A DNA stretch of 64,000 nucleotides from Brienomyrus brachyistius. Its lineage: Eukaryota; Chordata; Actinopteri; Osteoglossiformes; Mormyridae. Position numbers and translations under genes: made by a program. Below the pieces are notes generated by a model. That model worked only from the letters and a program-made list of their open reading frames with translations, was not told where the DNA came from and did not search any database. This document shows positions 11,613 through 22,794 of this stretch, in pieces. The stretch is taken from the NCBI RefSeq assembly GCF_023856365.1, contig NC_064541.1, positions 24,096,214 through 24,160,213 of the forward strand, given 5' to 3'. Every line of letters begins with the position of its first letter. Positions within the stretch are counted from its first letter, which is position 1.

Positions 11613-11682
11613 TTGTGAGCCTAGGGAAGATTTTCCAGTCCTTGGGAACTTCCAGAGACACACCAGAGCTGAGAGAAACACT
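11613..11682 (+). CDS. tsnare1: tsnare1 coding exon 2 of those seen
   Basis: This 70-base exon lies between acceptor CACACAG (ending 11612) and donor GTAAGT (starting 11683). Joined to the previous exon through a split codon it encodes V-V-S-L-G-K-I-F-Q-S-L-G-T, then RDTPELRET. Human TSNARE1 has the same spacing with VTSLE..LQSLGTPSDTQEL, the second part of the syntaxin N-terminal helical bundle. The exon ends with two bases of a leucine codon, completed by the G that opens the exon at 55386. The reading frame used by the longer ORF crossing this place (11488-11742) is a different one and is chance. A hAT-type element sits only 89 bases downstream, at the start of a 43.7 kb intron. Confidence 0.88.
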
Positions 11683-11771
11683 GTAAGTTTCCCTTTATTT
11701 TTCTTCTCCTCATCAGTAATTTTGCTCTTGTGTCATATTTGACCCAACAATTCACTCTGTAATACACATTC

Positions 11772-12646
11772 TAGAGATGGATCGGTGCCAATCCAGACCT
11801 ATGTGATGGATTGGGTATTGGTCATATGTGACCGATCCATGTCTGCTACTTAGTTATTTCTTTTTTGGCAGTTTCTAAAAAGATATCTATTTCGTGTCAA
11901 ATCTATTTATACAGTCAATCACAAGACAGCTCTTTCCCATTTTAGATGTTGTTTTTTTTTTGCTGCATTCAAGCTGAACACTAACTCTACCACTCACTTT
12001 TTTGCTACTCTGTGGGTGGGAGCACAGTGACTTCTGCCTGCAGTGACTTCATGCACGTACCCTTTACAGTACGAGGAGTGTAAGGACATCAGATAAGAGG
12101 GTGACAGTCTGGAAGTATTTTACGCTTTTAACAGCATCTCATAGCACAAGAATTTACTATCTTTGTAAAAACAAAGTTTTAAGAGATGGGTGTAGCGTCT
12201 AGTGGAAAATCCCACCAAACCATGCACGCGCAATTGTGCAAGACAAAAAAAATGATTGATTTGGGAGTCGCTATGTTGTGATACAGGAGGGGCTGCTATT
12301 GCAAAGCAGTGTAGGTGACACTGTTGCCAGTGGGGAAAAAATTCGGGGCATTTTAAGCATTCGCCACTTGTATATACTTGTTTGGAAGAAATTCAAATTG
12401 AACTGCAAAAAACAAGATCTACAAACGAGGTGGAACAGTACGTTATAAAAAAAATGATTTTTTTTGGCATACATTTTTTCATCTGTATTTACTAGTTTAA
12501 AATAATATATAAAGAATAAGTATATATTATATATTTATTATATTTAAATTAAAAGAAAAAGAGCCTTCGTATCGGAATCTGTATCAGAATCTGCAGATGT
12601 GTATCGGAATTGGATCGAAACGAAAATTTGAATCGGCCCATCCCCA
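11772..12646. mobile_element. hAT-type non-autonomous element with perfect 8-bp target duplication
   Basis: An 875-bp element bounded by ACACATTC on both sides (11764-11771 and 12647-12654), exactly the 8-bp duplication hAT elements make. The ends are imperfect inverted repeats, TAGAGATGGATCGG on the left and, read on the minus strand, TGGGGATGGGCCGATT on the right. Subterminal CGAT/ATCGG words recur near both ends. There is no transposase frame, so it depended on another element. It lies just inside the large tsnare1 intron. Confidence 0.88.
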
Positions 12647-12654
12647 ACACATTC

Positions 12655-13860
12655 CATAATGCATATTGTACAGTACTGATCCAGAAAGATCACCACAAAC
12701 AAAACAAGCTCAAAAGTCTACAACAAAATATTGTATTGTCAAAGCTTTAAGAGACAGTTGACAGACGGTATTAAATGACCCGAGAACAGCCATTTGTTTT
12801 GCTTTTGTAAAATGACAGATTTATGTCCTAATATGATGCTGGCTCTGTTCTCTTTGAAGTCTAATCCAACTTCCCCCCCCCCACCCTCTGTGACTCCTCG
12901 CCTCTCTCATCCCTTTGAAGTTCAACATTACCTGAGTCCTGCTTTTAAGTAGGCTGTGTTCCTACGCAGCTCAAAGCCTGTGCCAAATTATTTGTCCATG
13001 CACACTCACACATACACACCCACACCCCGAGAACTCCATACATTTAGAGAGGAACATAAGTGTGCACGGACATTCATGGATAGGGATGCTGTAACAAACC
13101 ACTCAGAGTCACACAGACAAGTCTACATATATCTGCGTGTATTCCTGTCTTTTTGGAGACATTTTAATACAGGTAACAACATCCAATTTCAAATAAATAA
13201 TGAACCTAATTGTGCTGGTAACACTGAAAAAATTGCCTTTTTAAAATGAAATCATGGGTGATTTGTCCCCACAGTGTCAGCTTGTCAGGTTTATCTTAAA
13301 TAGGTTTTTGTGATTTTTGTAATTCTGTCCTTACTGAGAGGATGACATAAATTTTCACAGATATACACCTGTAGTTGTTTCTACTTTTTTAGTAGTAGTA
13401 GCACCATTTAATGCACAATGATTAATTATACAGTACACAAAATTTTTTTTGTGTGCAGCACTGTGAGTTAGGTCTCTATTTTGGGCCTTTCAGCAGTACG
13501 GTTAACCACTCAACATATTTCAGGGGGCACTGGATAAATGGCCTGACCCCGTGATCAGGCCACAAGCTTTACTCTGAACTTTATATATATGTGTGTGTAT
13601 GTGGATTACGTTTATGTTACAACCTGTTGTTTTGACACTGGGGGGACCATTTTCAGACCTTAAGGCACTGTGTAGTACTTATGGTATATGAAAAAGAGGC
13701 ATTCCAATATATCTGTACTTGTACCTGGCAAATTTGTTTCACATTTCTGAATAATGTGTTTGATATTGTAGTAGGTTTGTAGTATAGACACACATAGACA
13801 ATATTTATTTCTGAAGATTTAGTCCCAGAGAGACAGGTTTTATTCTGTACAACCAGGCAG
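12655..13860. other. Intron sequence without recognised gene
   Basis: This contains a short C run at 12876-12885, a CACACA-rich patch at 13000-13025, a (TA)/(TG) run near 13580-13602, and a fragment at 13610-13665 with TTTTGACACTGGGGGGACCA. That fragment resembles the GTGGGGACC-type fish repeat at 54690-54960. Nothing coding was recognised. Confidence 0.4.
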
Positions 13861-13870
13861 GGACAAGGTG

Positions 13871-14040
13871 TCATGTCCGTGTGTAAGCGAGCGAGCAGGG
13901 GACGCGGAAACAAGGTCAGGCAGACCGAAGTCCAACGAGCAGGGGATTTATTTGGGCAAATAGGCAGGCACACGGTAAAGACTTCAATGACGGAACTGGG
14001 GATACAAACTCTGATGTGAACTTAAATACACGAGACTAAA
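13871..14040 (-). mobile_element. LTR fragment
   Basis: On the minus strand it has a TATTTAAG-like promoter core (ACTTAAATACACGAG on plus, about 14020) and an AATAAATCCCC polyadenylation block (plus 13945-13955). The plus-strand edge reads TGTCATGTCC. It is laid out like the LTRs at 31782-32030 and 46888-47188, but one end is missing. Confidence 0.5.
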
Positions 14041-14133
14041 TGAAACAATAAGAATTCAGTGAGTTACTGTATGAACTGAAATACATGAGAAAGATACGCG
14101 GCATCACCGACGATACCATCAACTCCAGAGGGT
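14041..14133. mobile_element. Right-end fragment of a piggyBac-type element
   Basis: The stretch from about tcagtgagttactg to ctccagagggtaa parallels the right terminus of the element at 23276-25004 (tcagtgagat to accccagagggttaa). The TTAA target is reduced to TAA by a base loss. Confidence 0.5.
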
Positions 14134-14399
14134 AAGTATGGCTGATTGCAGTAATGTCATTGCATACATCTTTGTTTTCAAAATTTCCACTCTGACCGAT
14201 TGGTGGGGAATTCCTCATTTGAGTCGTGTCATGACTGTTTTGGTTCATTGGATCTATTTAAGTAATATTGTGCATTGCTTGCTGGGGATGGATGGCATGG
14301 AGCTTGTAATACCCTGCCTAGTCAGACCCTGGATGTTCATCTATGAGCTTCCTCAAAATACATGTTACAGGCACAATAAGCTAATGTGGTCAGCTCTTC

Positions 14400-14790
14400 A
14401 TCCTCACTATCACCTTCAAAGATTCAAAAGTTTTATTGACATAGTGCTACATTGAACAAGATTACGTTATTAACCTTCAAAGTTGATGCAATCACAAATA
14501 TGAAGTAATTCATAAAGTATATCAAGGGAGACAAACTATTCAAGAAATAAAGAGACAAGAATAGCATTAACAAACATAATGAAGTGAAGGAATTATAATT
14601 TATCATAGGATATTGCATATATTTGCATATTGCACAATGAATTGTTGTCTCTATGAACTGCAATATTCTATTCATGTATTGGTGTGAGATGTATCATTCT
14701 TTGGGTCTTAGGGATCAGTTCTGAGATGGCCCTTCTAAAGAAACTATTCCTGAGCCTTGTGTGGGTGTGAATAGTTCTGTTCTTGTTATG
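14400..14790 (-). mobile_element. LINE 3' remnant
   Basis: It begins TTCAAAAGTTTTATTGACAT and later reads CTAAAGAAACTATTCCTGAG. Both phrases are typical of the reverse complement of fish LINE 3' regions. There is no intact frame. The family is uncertain (Rex1-like or L2-like). Confidence 0.4.
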
Positions 14791-14869
14791 TGCTAGGAAG
14801 ACCGTTACAGCTCTACTCACCTTCCCCGTTGCCATGGCTTCTTGCCTCCAACACCTCCATCAACTGTTG

Positions 14870-16950
14870 GCAATTAGGAATTGATTACTGCCTATTTAAA
14901 CTCCTTGATTTCACTCCTCGCTCAGTACTGAGTGCTCCTTTTGTGTGACTGTGCCACTCTTGCTATTGTCTTGTGTTTCTATTTGTTTTTTACCTCACTA
15001 AAATGAAAAGAAAATGTTAGTTGGAGATGCTTTTGTGGTGAGTAAACCAAAAGTATTTTGCAAAACCTGCCCAAATTCTTTACTATGGCTGCAATCCCAA
15101 ATATATGGCAATAGTAGGTTAATGCATATCCCTTACAGTATAGCCTACCAGTTTGTCACCTGCGGAGTTTGAAGATAAAATGATAATTAGTTCTTATAGA
15201 TCTACAAACTCTTAGAAAGCCCATTCCATGTTTAAATACAAGACATCTTAATCATCTGGGATGATAAATGGCAAGTATTATGTGTATGATATCCATTAAT
15301 GGAAACTCACCTTATATGCAACTGAATTTTGATAGCTTATAAAAAATTTGCTTATAATTTCCAAAACACTTAAATGGAAGCACAGATCCTGGCTGCGGAA
15401 AGCAATCCAGTTGGGAACACAGTTGGGCAGCTGAAAGCTCTGAATGCATGTTGGCCATTGCACTCCTGAAAAGTTCTTATCCTTTAAATCAAACTGAATT
15501 AAGTATGATTCCTCTACTGTTTGTCTTAAAGGCCTTTTAGAATATTTTAGTTATAATCTCTAGGGCTCAGCTCTGGGTTGAACATAGAGGCTCATCTTGT
15601 CTGGCTTAAGTCAGCCGAGAGGCTCAGCTTGCCTGACCTAGTTAGGAACAGCAGTTTTCCTAATTGGCTCAACTCAGAGTCTGTACAGTATGCTATCACT
15701 ATATAATATAATGTAGCCACTTAACTGCAGTTGTAACTGACCCAAGCAATTACCCAGAAAGATTGAGTAGTTACATTGTAATGCACAATGCACTTACAGC
15801 ATGTATGAATCCTGGCAAACACTACTCCCCTGGAATTTACGAATTAGTTATTTCAGAGAAACACTGACATCATCCTAACCAACATGGCCATTTAGTTACC
15901 ATAACTATATTACACACATACAATAGAATACAAAGAGTCAAACAAGTATGTAGCCTAACCAAAGATACCCTCAGTAAGATGCGATAGGGGGTTGGATAAA
16001 GGTATAAATCACGCAGTACAATGTGAAAGCTTTGTCTCACCAATAAAGGCTACACATTACAAGTGTGCCCCCTTAACTATTTTTGGACCCCTCCGTAAAT
16101 GCCAAACGAAGTGATAGACATCACTGAATGTAGTAATAATTGATCACTGACCAGATGTGTCTATGGTTCTTTATTTCCTTAGGATTTTGCCAAAGTTGTT
16201 TTCCCAAAGATGTTCTCGCCACTATTATCCTGAAAGTACATTGGCAGATCACTGGACAGGCCGATCTCCAAACTAACAGTCAGCTGAAATTTTAGAATTG
16301 GGTAGTTAAGGTACTTTGTACATCAAGGTGGGAGAGCCTTCCAACAAGAAAAGATTTACCCACCATTCTGTTTCTTTATAAGTTTTTCATATTCTGTTAT
16401 AAATTTGAGAACATTCTACCAGTCACAATCAGACCATTCAAAATAAAACAAACATTAATTCTAATTGCATTAATGTTGGGCACTGTTTCGCACATTTAGG
16501 TATTCGATGTGGGCTTTGTGTGACCTGGGACTACGGCTAGGTGATAAAAGAAAAAGTGAAAGTCATTACCTGGCTAGGTATGTCACCTGACCTTTGAAAA
16601 GGAAACTATTTCAGCTGAAAAAAATTATCTGTGTAGTAGGGCTGGTTGATATAAACAATATATCTTATAATTACACTGCAATACTACTTACTGTTGTATA
16701 AAATTTAAACAATATGAAAAACGAGAAACTTGTGTGTTTGGGTATTCATGCAAACGTACTTAAATTATTCTTGTTTTCCTCATGCATGTTTAAAGTGACA
16801 TATGTGGTGTCATACCACAGCAGGGGTGGGCATGTGGAATCCTGAGTCGTCAAGGGCACCCTCATAATCACAGACATACTATGTCTGAATTAGCGCATCA
16901 TGTTGCCCCCTCCGGTGACCCCCATTAACACAACACATCTATTTTTGGTA
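14870..16950. other. Intron sequence without recognised gene
   Basis: AT-rich, with no conserved exon, element end or long repeat that I recognise. 15560-15680 has a short internally repetitive patch (ggctcagct and gaggctcat words). Confidence 0.4.
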
Positions 16951-17114
16951 TGCGATCATGTGCAGGGAGGCTGCATATCTGACTTCTGGTAACCCTTTTC
17001 ATCAATCACTTTGGCACATAATGCATAATAAAACTCTCTTACATCATTTCAGACACAAAGTTCGAATCCTTAAGATGAGGCAAGTGACAACACTCAAGAA
17101 AAAAAACTGTTTAA

Positions 17115-17720
17115 GATTAATATTAACTTTATTGATCCCAGGGGGGAAATTCAGCTGCATACAACAGCAAGAATGCAGTGCACAGATGAAGATACATATA
17201 GTGCCAAACCGACAAGGTACAAAGACAGTACACATAGTGCTAACACAGTAAATGTAGTGCAAACAGATTTAAAGTACACAGTACACAAATAAGTAAAATA
17301 TTCTAAAATGTGCTAAAAAAAAACATTTATTTAAACATACGAATAATAATTGTACATAATTTATTTGCATATAATCAGAACAGAAAACACCGGATTGTGT
17401 TGTAAGAGATGGGATGCTTTCTCATGTGTTATGGCTGTGGATGGGGAGTGGCATGTTAGGAGGAGGTGCTATGGTGTCCAATGGCAGCAGGCAGGAACAA
17501 CACCTAGTACCATATTTAGCACACTTGTGGCTAAATGTGCTCCAAGACAGCGCTTCCTGAAACAGATGAGCAGAATTTTATGTAGTATTGCTGTAGTGTG
17601 CCACCTCTGCCTCCAGTTGGTCCAGGGTCAGGTCTGTGATGGAGTTGGTCTTCCTGAGGAGTTAATTCAGGCATTTGGCATCACCTGAACTGATGGCACA
17701 TCCTCAGCAGGCCACAGCGT
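17115..17720 (-). mobile_element. LINE 3' remnant
   Basis: It contains CTTTATTGATCCCAGGGGGG at about 17127, a very common 3'-terminal motif of fish LINEs read from the opposite strand, then an A-rich stretch. 17560-17710 has the tccagttggtccagg and caggccacagcg style of the adjoining 3' untranslated part. No catalytic motif remains. Confidence 0.5.
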
Positions 17721-17814
17721 AAAACAGCACACTGGAGAAATAAGAAAAAAGATCCTGAAGGTCAACCGTTATAATTTATGTTATCTTCTAACTAGGAAAA
17801 CATTTTAGGAAATA

Positions 17815-18105
17815 CAGACGCTCCACTATTTTTGAATGAGATACGTTCCGAACGGCCATTCCTAACTTGAAATGTTCGTCATTGTTCAACATGATTTTAA
17901 GGGTATACGCAAGTACAAAGAACAAAGATGCTGGGAGTACGCACACTACGCTGTTGCGCGGCGGGAGTAGCGGCCAGAAGTCGTACTAGGTGGAATTGGC
18001 GCGCAGAAAGAAAAAATTGTTGTGTACAGGAAATGGGAGCCCAAGGAACACAATTTTATGTCTGAAAGTTCGTAATTTGAAAGTTCGTAAGTAGAGGAGA
18101 ATCTG
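17815..18105. mobile_element. Mariner/pogo-type MITE
   Basis: The ends CAGACGCTCC-ACTA and, in reverse complement, CAGATTCTCCTCTA are imperfect inverted repeats, with TA on each side (17813-17814 and 18106-18107). Subterminal TTCGTAA words occur on the right side and TTCGTCATTG on the left. There is no transposase frame in the 291-bp body. Confidence 0.65.
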
Positions 18106-18439
18106 TAGTGCCCTGGAGTTTATGCATATTTATGATAATGTATTTTTTTCCACTAGCCTTTCCTTCTTCGCTGCTAGAATGTAGGTACAGCTCATTTGGC
18201 CTTACCTTGATTGTAGCTCCAATCACCCCAGAAGCCACCCCTAGTCCCTCAGCTCTTTTGGTGATATTCTGACAAGCTGTCTCACTCCGGCTGCAGTTTG
18301 TTGCTATGTAAACCTGCATATTGATCATTGTATTGCTCAAACTATGTTCAATAAGTGTTACAAAGTTCTGAAAAACTCAGGGGTACCATTGAGCAATGGA
18401 ATGAATACTTTTAGGAACTCATTAATCTGGGCCTATTAC

Positions 18440-18700
18440 CTCATAGAAGAAGGAAGTGTTGCTATAGTGGTCAGAGGTTTCCATGGTGAAAAGCTTGCAG
18501 GTGTTGATGGAATCTTTTGGGAACTTTTGAAAGAAATGAGTGTTGTTTGATTGCCAAGTGTTGTATGGGAACTAGGTCAAGTACTTCAGGATTGGCAAAC
18601 TGGGGTGGTGGTCCCTATTTTTAAATTGATAACCAGAAGAGGTGTTTAAACTCTAGAGGGGTCAAACTTCTCAGCTTACTTGGCTCACAAACTCAGTAAT
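18440..18700 (+). mobile_element. Rex3/RTE reverse transcriptase fragment
   Basis: Translation in shifting frames gives KLAGVDGIFWELLKEMSVV and then WQTGVVVPIFK. These correspond to APGVDEIRPEFLK and WQTGVVVPLFKK of the Rex3 copy at 5231-8240. It is short and degenerate. Confidence 0.6.
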
Positions 18701-18877
18701 AATTTTAAATAAATTCAAGATGGTGCACCTTGCCATTGTCTAAAATTTTAACTGGGTTCTTACAATATCAAAGTTCTTGACTGGACTGGGTACAGCCCTG
18801 ATTTGAATATCTAGCTAGAGAATATCTGGGTCATTGCAGAGAGAGGAAAGGATGGCAATGTGAATTATGATGGATAC

Positions 18878-19015
18878 ATTACATGGACAAACATTTTGGG
18901 AAACACTTAATAATCATTCAATTCAATTCAAGTCTTTCATTTAAACCAATTTCCACAGGAGTATAAAATCAAGCACCTAACCACGCACTCAAGTCTACAA
19001 ACATCTGCACATTAC
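18878..19015 (+). mobile_element. Tc1-type element, 5' end fragment
   Basis: It reads ACATGGACAAACATTTTGGG, then TTTCATTTAAACCAATTTCC and ATAAAATCAAGCACCTAACC. This is the left terminal region of the CACTATATGGACAAAA Tc1 family, also present at 28073-28953. Confidence 0.65.
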
Positions 19016-19369
19016 AGACTTTAATTTGAACTTATTTGCATAATTTCGGTTTCACCATGTAGCAATTACAACACTTTTTATACATATGCCATTTCAGGGT
19101 ATCGTAATGTATGGGATATTTGGCTTCATATATGTTTATATACATATATATATGTTCAGATGTGTTGCATTGCTTCAGTGCAAGGATAAAATACCTAAGT
19201 TTGCTTCTACGATTTCTAGTCTGTAGTTGTAATTGTTAAATATGAGGAGAAGAGCTGTGCCAATGAAAGTCAACGAAGCTATTATGAGGCTGAAATCATT
19301 GTAGACATCCATCAAATCCTATGATTACAGAAATGATATGTCTGATATTTCATTAATGTAATAATGGAC

Positions 19370-19660
19370 TGGTGTGCTCAGTAGTCGCAAAGAGACTGGT
19401 TGGCCAAGGAAGACCTCCACTGCTGATGAAAGAAGAATCCGCACTATGGTAAAGAAAAATCCTGTCCAATAGATCAGAAACAATCTTCAGGAGGCAGGGG
19501 TGTCTTTGGCAGAGACTACCACCAGCAGAAGACGGAATGAACAGAAATACAGAGACTAAACTGCAAGATTAAAACCACTAGTTAACCACAAAAATAGGAC
19601 GGCCAGATTGGATTTTGGGGAAAAAGTACTTAAAAGAGCCTGCAGAAACCCGTATCAGAG
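19370..19660 (+). mobile_element. Tc1-type transposase fragment, second lineage
   Basis: Degenerate frames give TMVKKNPVQ, NNLQEAGVSLAETTTSRRR, RLKPLVNHKNRTARLDFGEK and YLKEP, the DNA-binding half of a Tc1 transposase. The catalytic part is absent. Confidence 0.65.
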
Positions 19661-19854
19661 TGGAGACGGAGTGTGACGCACCAAATCTTGTCAATTTCAG
19701 CCAAAACCTGATCATTAAACTTTTAAATTCTTTAATTGACAGACAGAAAGAGTTTGCAATGCTCTTCTTATCTATGAAAGCCATGCCTTGGTGTGTTCAC
19801 AAAATTTTATCTTTTCATTTAATGATGTGATATTTCCGTATGTAACACAACAGT

Positions 19855-20095
19855 GATTCTGGTAACACTTTGTATGAATGCCATGTCTATTATTGTCTAT
19901 CAACTCATTCATAACATGGCTATAAATATTTATAAAAAGCACAACACATCATACGTACGCATGTTTATTATGCATTATGAATGCCTTATGAAGCTCTTTA
20001 TGCACTGTAGATACCTTCATCCTGCAGTACAAGGCATGCTTTATTCTTATGCTGAAAAGTATAATATATTACTATTATAATATATTGTAATACCT
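19855..20095. mobile_element. Possible MITE related to the palindromic element near 54 kb
   Basis: It starts GGTAACACTTTGTATGAATG and carries TTATGCATTATGAATGCCTT, words also found in the palindromic element at 53983-54375. The inverted partner end is not clear. Confidence 0.35.
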
Positions 20096-20122
20096 TCAGG
20101 TATTATGTGTTCCATGTTATTC

Positions 20123-20352
20123 TGTTAGGTTCTGTACTTATGAGGGTGTGGTTATGGAATTGCGTGTGACGTGAGGGCGGGAGGTTCGGGAAAACTGGAG
20201 GGAGTGAGTCGGTTTAGGTCGGCGTGGAGATTATGATTATTTTGTTCAGTTGAACTAGTGTGTGTGGATAAAGTCACAGCCGCTTACTGTTAATAAATTC
20301 ACATTCTGCAGCAACCATCGGAGATCTTATTTCCTTTAATCTGGTCATTACA
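20123..20352 (+). mobile_element. LTR-like segment
   Basis: It runs from TGTTAGGTTC to TCATTACA, with an AATAAA around 20290-20300 and GGAGATCTTATTTCC following. The flanking 5-mers do not match, so the boundaries are provisional. It abuts the truncated LTR that begins at about 20353. Confidence 0.4.
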
Positions 20353-21298
20353 GTATGTACGTTCTAGTGTAGCCCCCAAATAAAGTTCTTGTTTGTTCCC
20401 AAGCCTGCTGCATCAGAGTCATGCCCAACCAATATCATGACAGAATGACCAAGCTCCATAAACGACCCAGCAGCTTTTCCTGTGAGCCACCCAGGCTTCA
20501 CTTGTCCGTCTGCTCCTTGGAGCCCACACCTAGATTTTTCCAGAGGATTCCCCTGTTCAGCTCACAGATCCAATGAGTAACAGGAACCTGGAGGAGGTGG
20601 AGGATACCTGGGATTTCCATTCCAGAAGACTTGAGGACTTTCTGCCTGAACCGCTAACCCCGGAGTTAGACCTCAAGGACACGGTGACAATGAGGGGCTG
20701 GTTCTAGACCACTATGCTGATGAGGAACCCAGCCTGTGTTTAGTCCATTCCTTTAGAATGGACCTCTACTGGGGTCTGGGAAAGAGCTGGAGGAGAAGGG
20801 CAAGATGCCAGCACCAGGCGTACTGGCTCTCCGCAGCTTGCCACAGCTTAGCCCGCCAGCTCTCTGCAGCTTGCTGCTGCTCATCCTGCTGGCTTTTTGC
20901 ATCTTGCCACAACTCCTGGTTTTGGTCATATAAGGAAGAAGCAAAAGAAGCTAGTTGTACCCATGTGTCCTGTCTCATGTCCCGGCCATGGCAGTACCTC
21001 CCGTGCCAGAAGTGCATGCCTCCAGGGGGTGTACTGGCATGATCTGTCCTTCTGTAATTATCCTCATTTATATCCCGTTGTTGGTGTTCTCATGATTATT
21101 CTCCACCCGAATGTGTTAACCTCATGCATCTGTCTCTCGTTTGTGTTAACTGTAAATAAATGTGCCTGTTCTCACGGTGTTCCCCAGCTCAGTGATTGTT
21201 ATAATATGGAAGGTCTAGTGTATCCCCCAAATTAGGGCCCTGACATGTTCCTAAGCTGTTGCATCAGAGTTTTGTCTCACCCAACCCAGGTTGTGACA
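20353..21298 (+). mobile_element. Internally deleted Ty3/Gypsy-type element with two LTR ends
   Basis: The 3' parts of two LTRs are recognisable: 20353-20442 (TCTAGTGTAGCCCCCAAATA to ATCATGACA) and about 21208-21298 (TCTAGTGTATCCCCCAAATT to GTTGTGACA). The sequence after the first reads AGAATGACCAAGC, the usual primer-site region of fish Gypsy elements. The interior of under 0.6 kb has a gag-start-like piece (ATGAGTAACAGGAACCTGG at about 20574) but no pol, so pol has been deleted. An AATAAATGTGCC polyadenylation block lies near 21155. Confidence 0.6.
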
Positions 21299-21429
21299 GA
21301 AGCATTTTGAATGAAATAATAAATTATAAAAAATGTTCCGATAAGGTAGTATTAAGTCAAAAGAAACTGGGTTTGTCATTTAATGTTGAAAAAATGTAAA
21401 CCGCCTGGGTCACCATAGTTTACTATGGT

Positions 21430-21727
21430 TGTTATGACCTGCGCGTCCAGTCCTCGCGTGTGCCACGCCCCCTCATCATCCATGTGTGCTTCCCCAATTG
21501 TGCCCAACTGTTCCATGTAATTTCACCCTGTCTTTTGTATATCAGTCCATGTCTTCCTCAGTTGGGTGTCCGTCATTGATGTTAGTTGATGTTGGTGGAT
21601 GTTATGTGATGTTCATAGTCGTCTCCCCTTCAATAAATCCCCGGTTTTCCCCGTATTTTGCCTGCCAGCCTCATCCTTCCCTGCTTCCTGCCTACCAGTC
21701 TGCCCCTCCAAACCGCGGATCATAACA
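21430..21727 (+). mobile_element. Solo LTR with perfect 5-bp target duplication
   Basis: A 298-bp LTR starting TGTTATGACC and ending GGATCATAACA, so its ends are inverted repeats. It is flanked by ATGGT on both sides (21425-21429 and 21728-21732). It has a polyadenylation block TTCAATAAATCCCCGG near 21630-21645. No internal retrotransposon sequence is present, so it is most likely the product of LTR-LTR recombination. Confidence 0.85.
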
Positions 21728-21732
21728 ATGGT

Positions 21733-21985
21733 CCGGAAAAAAAAAAGTATTTCACAAACACATTTCCACTGCTCCAGAATCCAGTGGCAGCATGCTTTAC
21801 ATCACTCCATTTTATGCTCGGCATTGTGCTTGATGAGGTGAACCTTGCATCCGGTGCACAATGTCAGATTGCATATTTTGCACTCAGCGACCCTACTGTT
21901 ACATTATGTGGTTTGCCACTTCGTGGCTGAGTTTCTGTTGTCCCTAAATGCTTCCACTTTCCAATAATATGACTTACAGTTCAAC
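21733..21985 (-). mobile_element. Tc1-type transposase fragment (CACTATATGGAC family)
   Basis: Read on the minus strand it matches the middle of this family: the words CATATTATTGGAAAGTGGAA, CTCAGCCACGAAGTGGC and GGAGCAGTGGAAATGTGTTT occur in order. It lies directly beside the solo LTR. Confidence 0.6.
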
Positions 21986-22074
21986 GTTAAATACTGTGTC
22001 CTCCATAATTTTTAGGTGAAATATACATTTTCCTTGATTTACCCCTCTGTTCCACAGTTTAAAATTTGAAATCA

Positions 22075-22400
22075 AAAAATTCAGACATAATTAAATTGGG
22101 TGACTAGTTTGGCCGCTAGAATTTTCTGTTTTTTAGCATTTAAAAACTCCTGTGTTGCCTTAGCAGTATTTTTGGGATCATTATCTTGTTGCAGGATGAA
22201 GTGTCGTCCAATGAGTTTGGAGGCATTTACTGGAACTTCTGTTTCTATACTTCAGAATTCATTGTGTGACTACCATCAGCAATTACATCATCAATGAAGA
22301 TAAGTGTGCCAGTGTCTGTGGCAGCCATACATGCCCAAGCCATAACACCCCCACCACCAAATGATGTGGCATGCTTTGTATCTTAGGCAGTTCCTTTTCA
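22075..22400 (-). mobile_element. Tc1-type transposase fragment, third lineage
   Basis: The minus-strand reading gives KHATSFGGGGVMAWACMAA and TDTGTLIFIDDVIADG, then a broken stretch corresponding to the QQDNDPKH region. The GGGxxMxWxC motif is a hallmark of the Tc1 catalytic domain. It is pseudogenised. Confidence 0.65.
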
Positions 22401-22409
22401 TCCTTTTCA

Positions 22410-22790
22410 AGGCAATGCCAAAGAATGAGAAATTGGAGAATTAGCCAGCATCAACTTGTAAGTAGAAACAAAGATGGGGAGCAACTAATTAGCTTCATTG
22501 CCAGCCTATTCATTGTCAGTACATGCTTCAGGTAACCAAAGCATGGTTTTTACAAGTGGATATCAGCAGATGAAAGAAATCAGAGAACAGAGGAGATGTG
22601 GCACCAAGAAGAAGTAGCCAGATGTGCCAAAGGAATTTCACAACCTAAGCAAGGCTGCTGGATGAGGTGGGAGGCCATTAAGAGGAGGAAAATCTCATGG
22701 AGTGATCTGTGGAGCAGGGAGTTCAACAGGTTCAGTTTCATCATCTGAACCACATACGATGTCCTACCCTCTCCAACAAGCCATCCAGCC
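22410..22790 (+). mobile_element. LINE C-terminal remnant, family uncertain
   Basis: The plus frame reads RCAKGISQPKQGCWMRWEAI, then SWSDLWSREFNRFSFII and TYDVLPSPTS. This resembles the C-terminal part of a group of fish non-LTR elements (W..WE...R.ITW.D.W....R..FLI...YD.LP.P.N). No RT core is present. Confidence 0.45.
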
Positions 22791-22794
22791 TGTC

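Noticed and set aside
11488..11742. 85-codon ORF overlapping the second tsnare1 exon
   Set aside because: Its reading frame is not that of the exon, and it crosses both splice sites. The conserved protein is in another frame.
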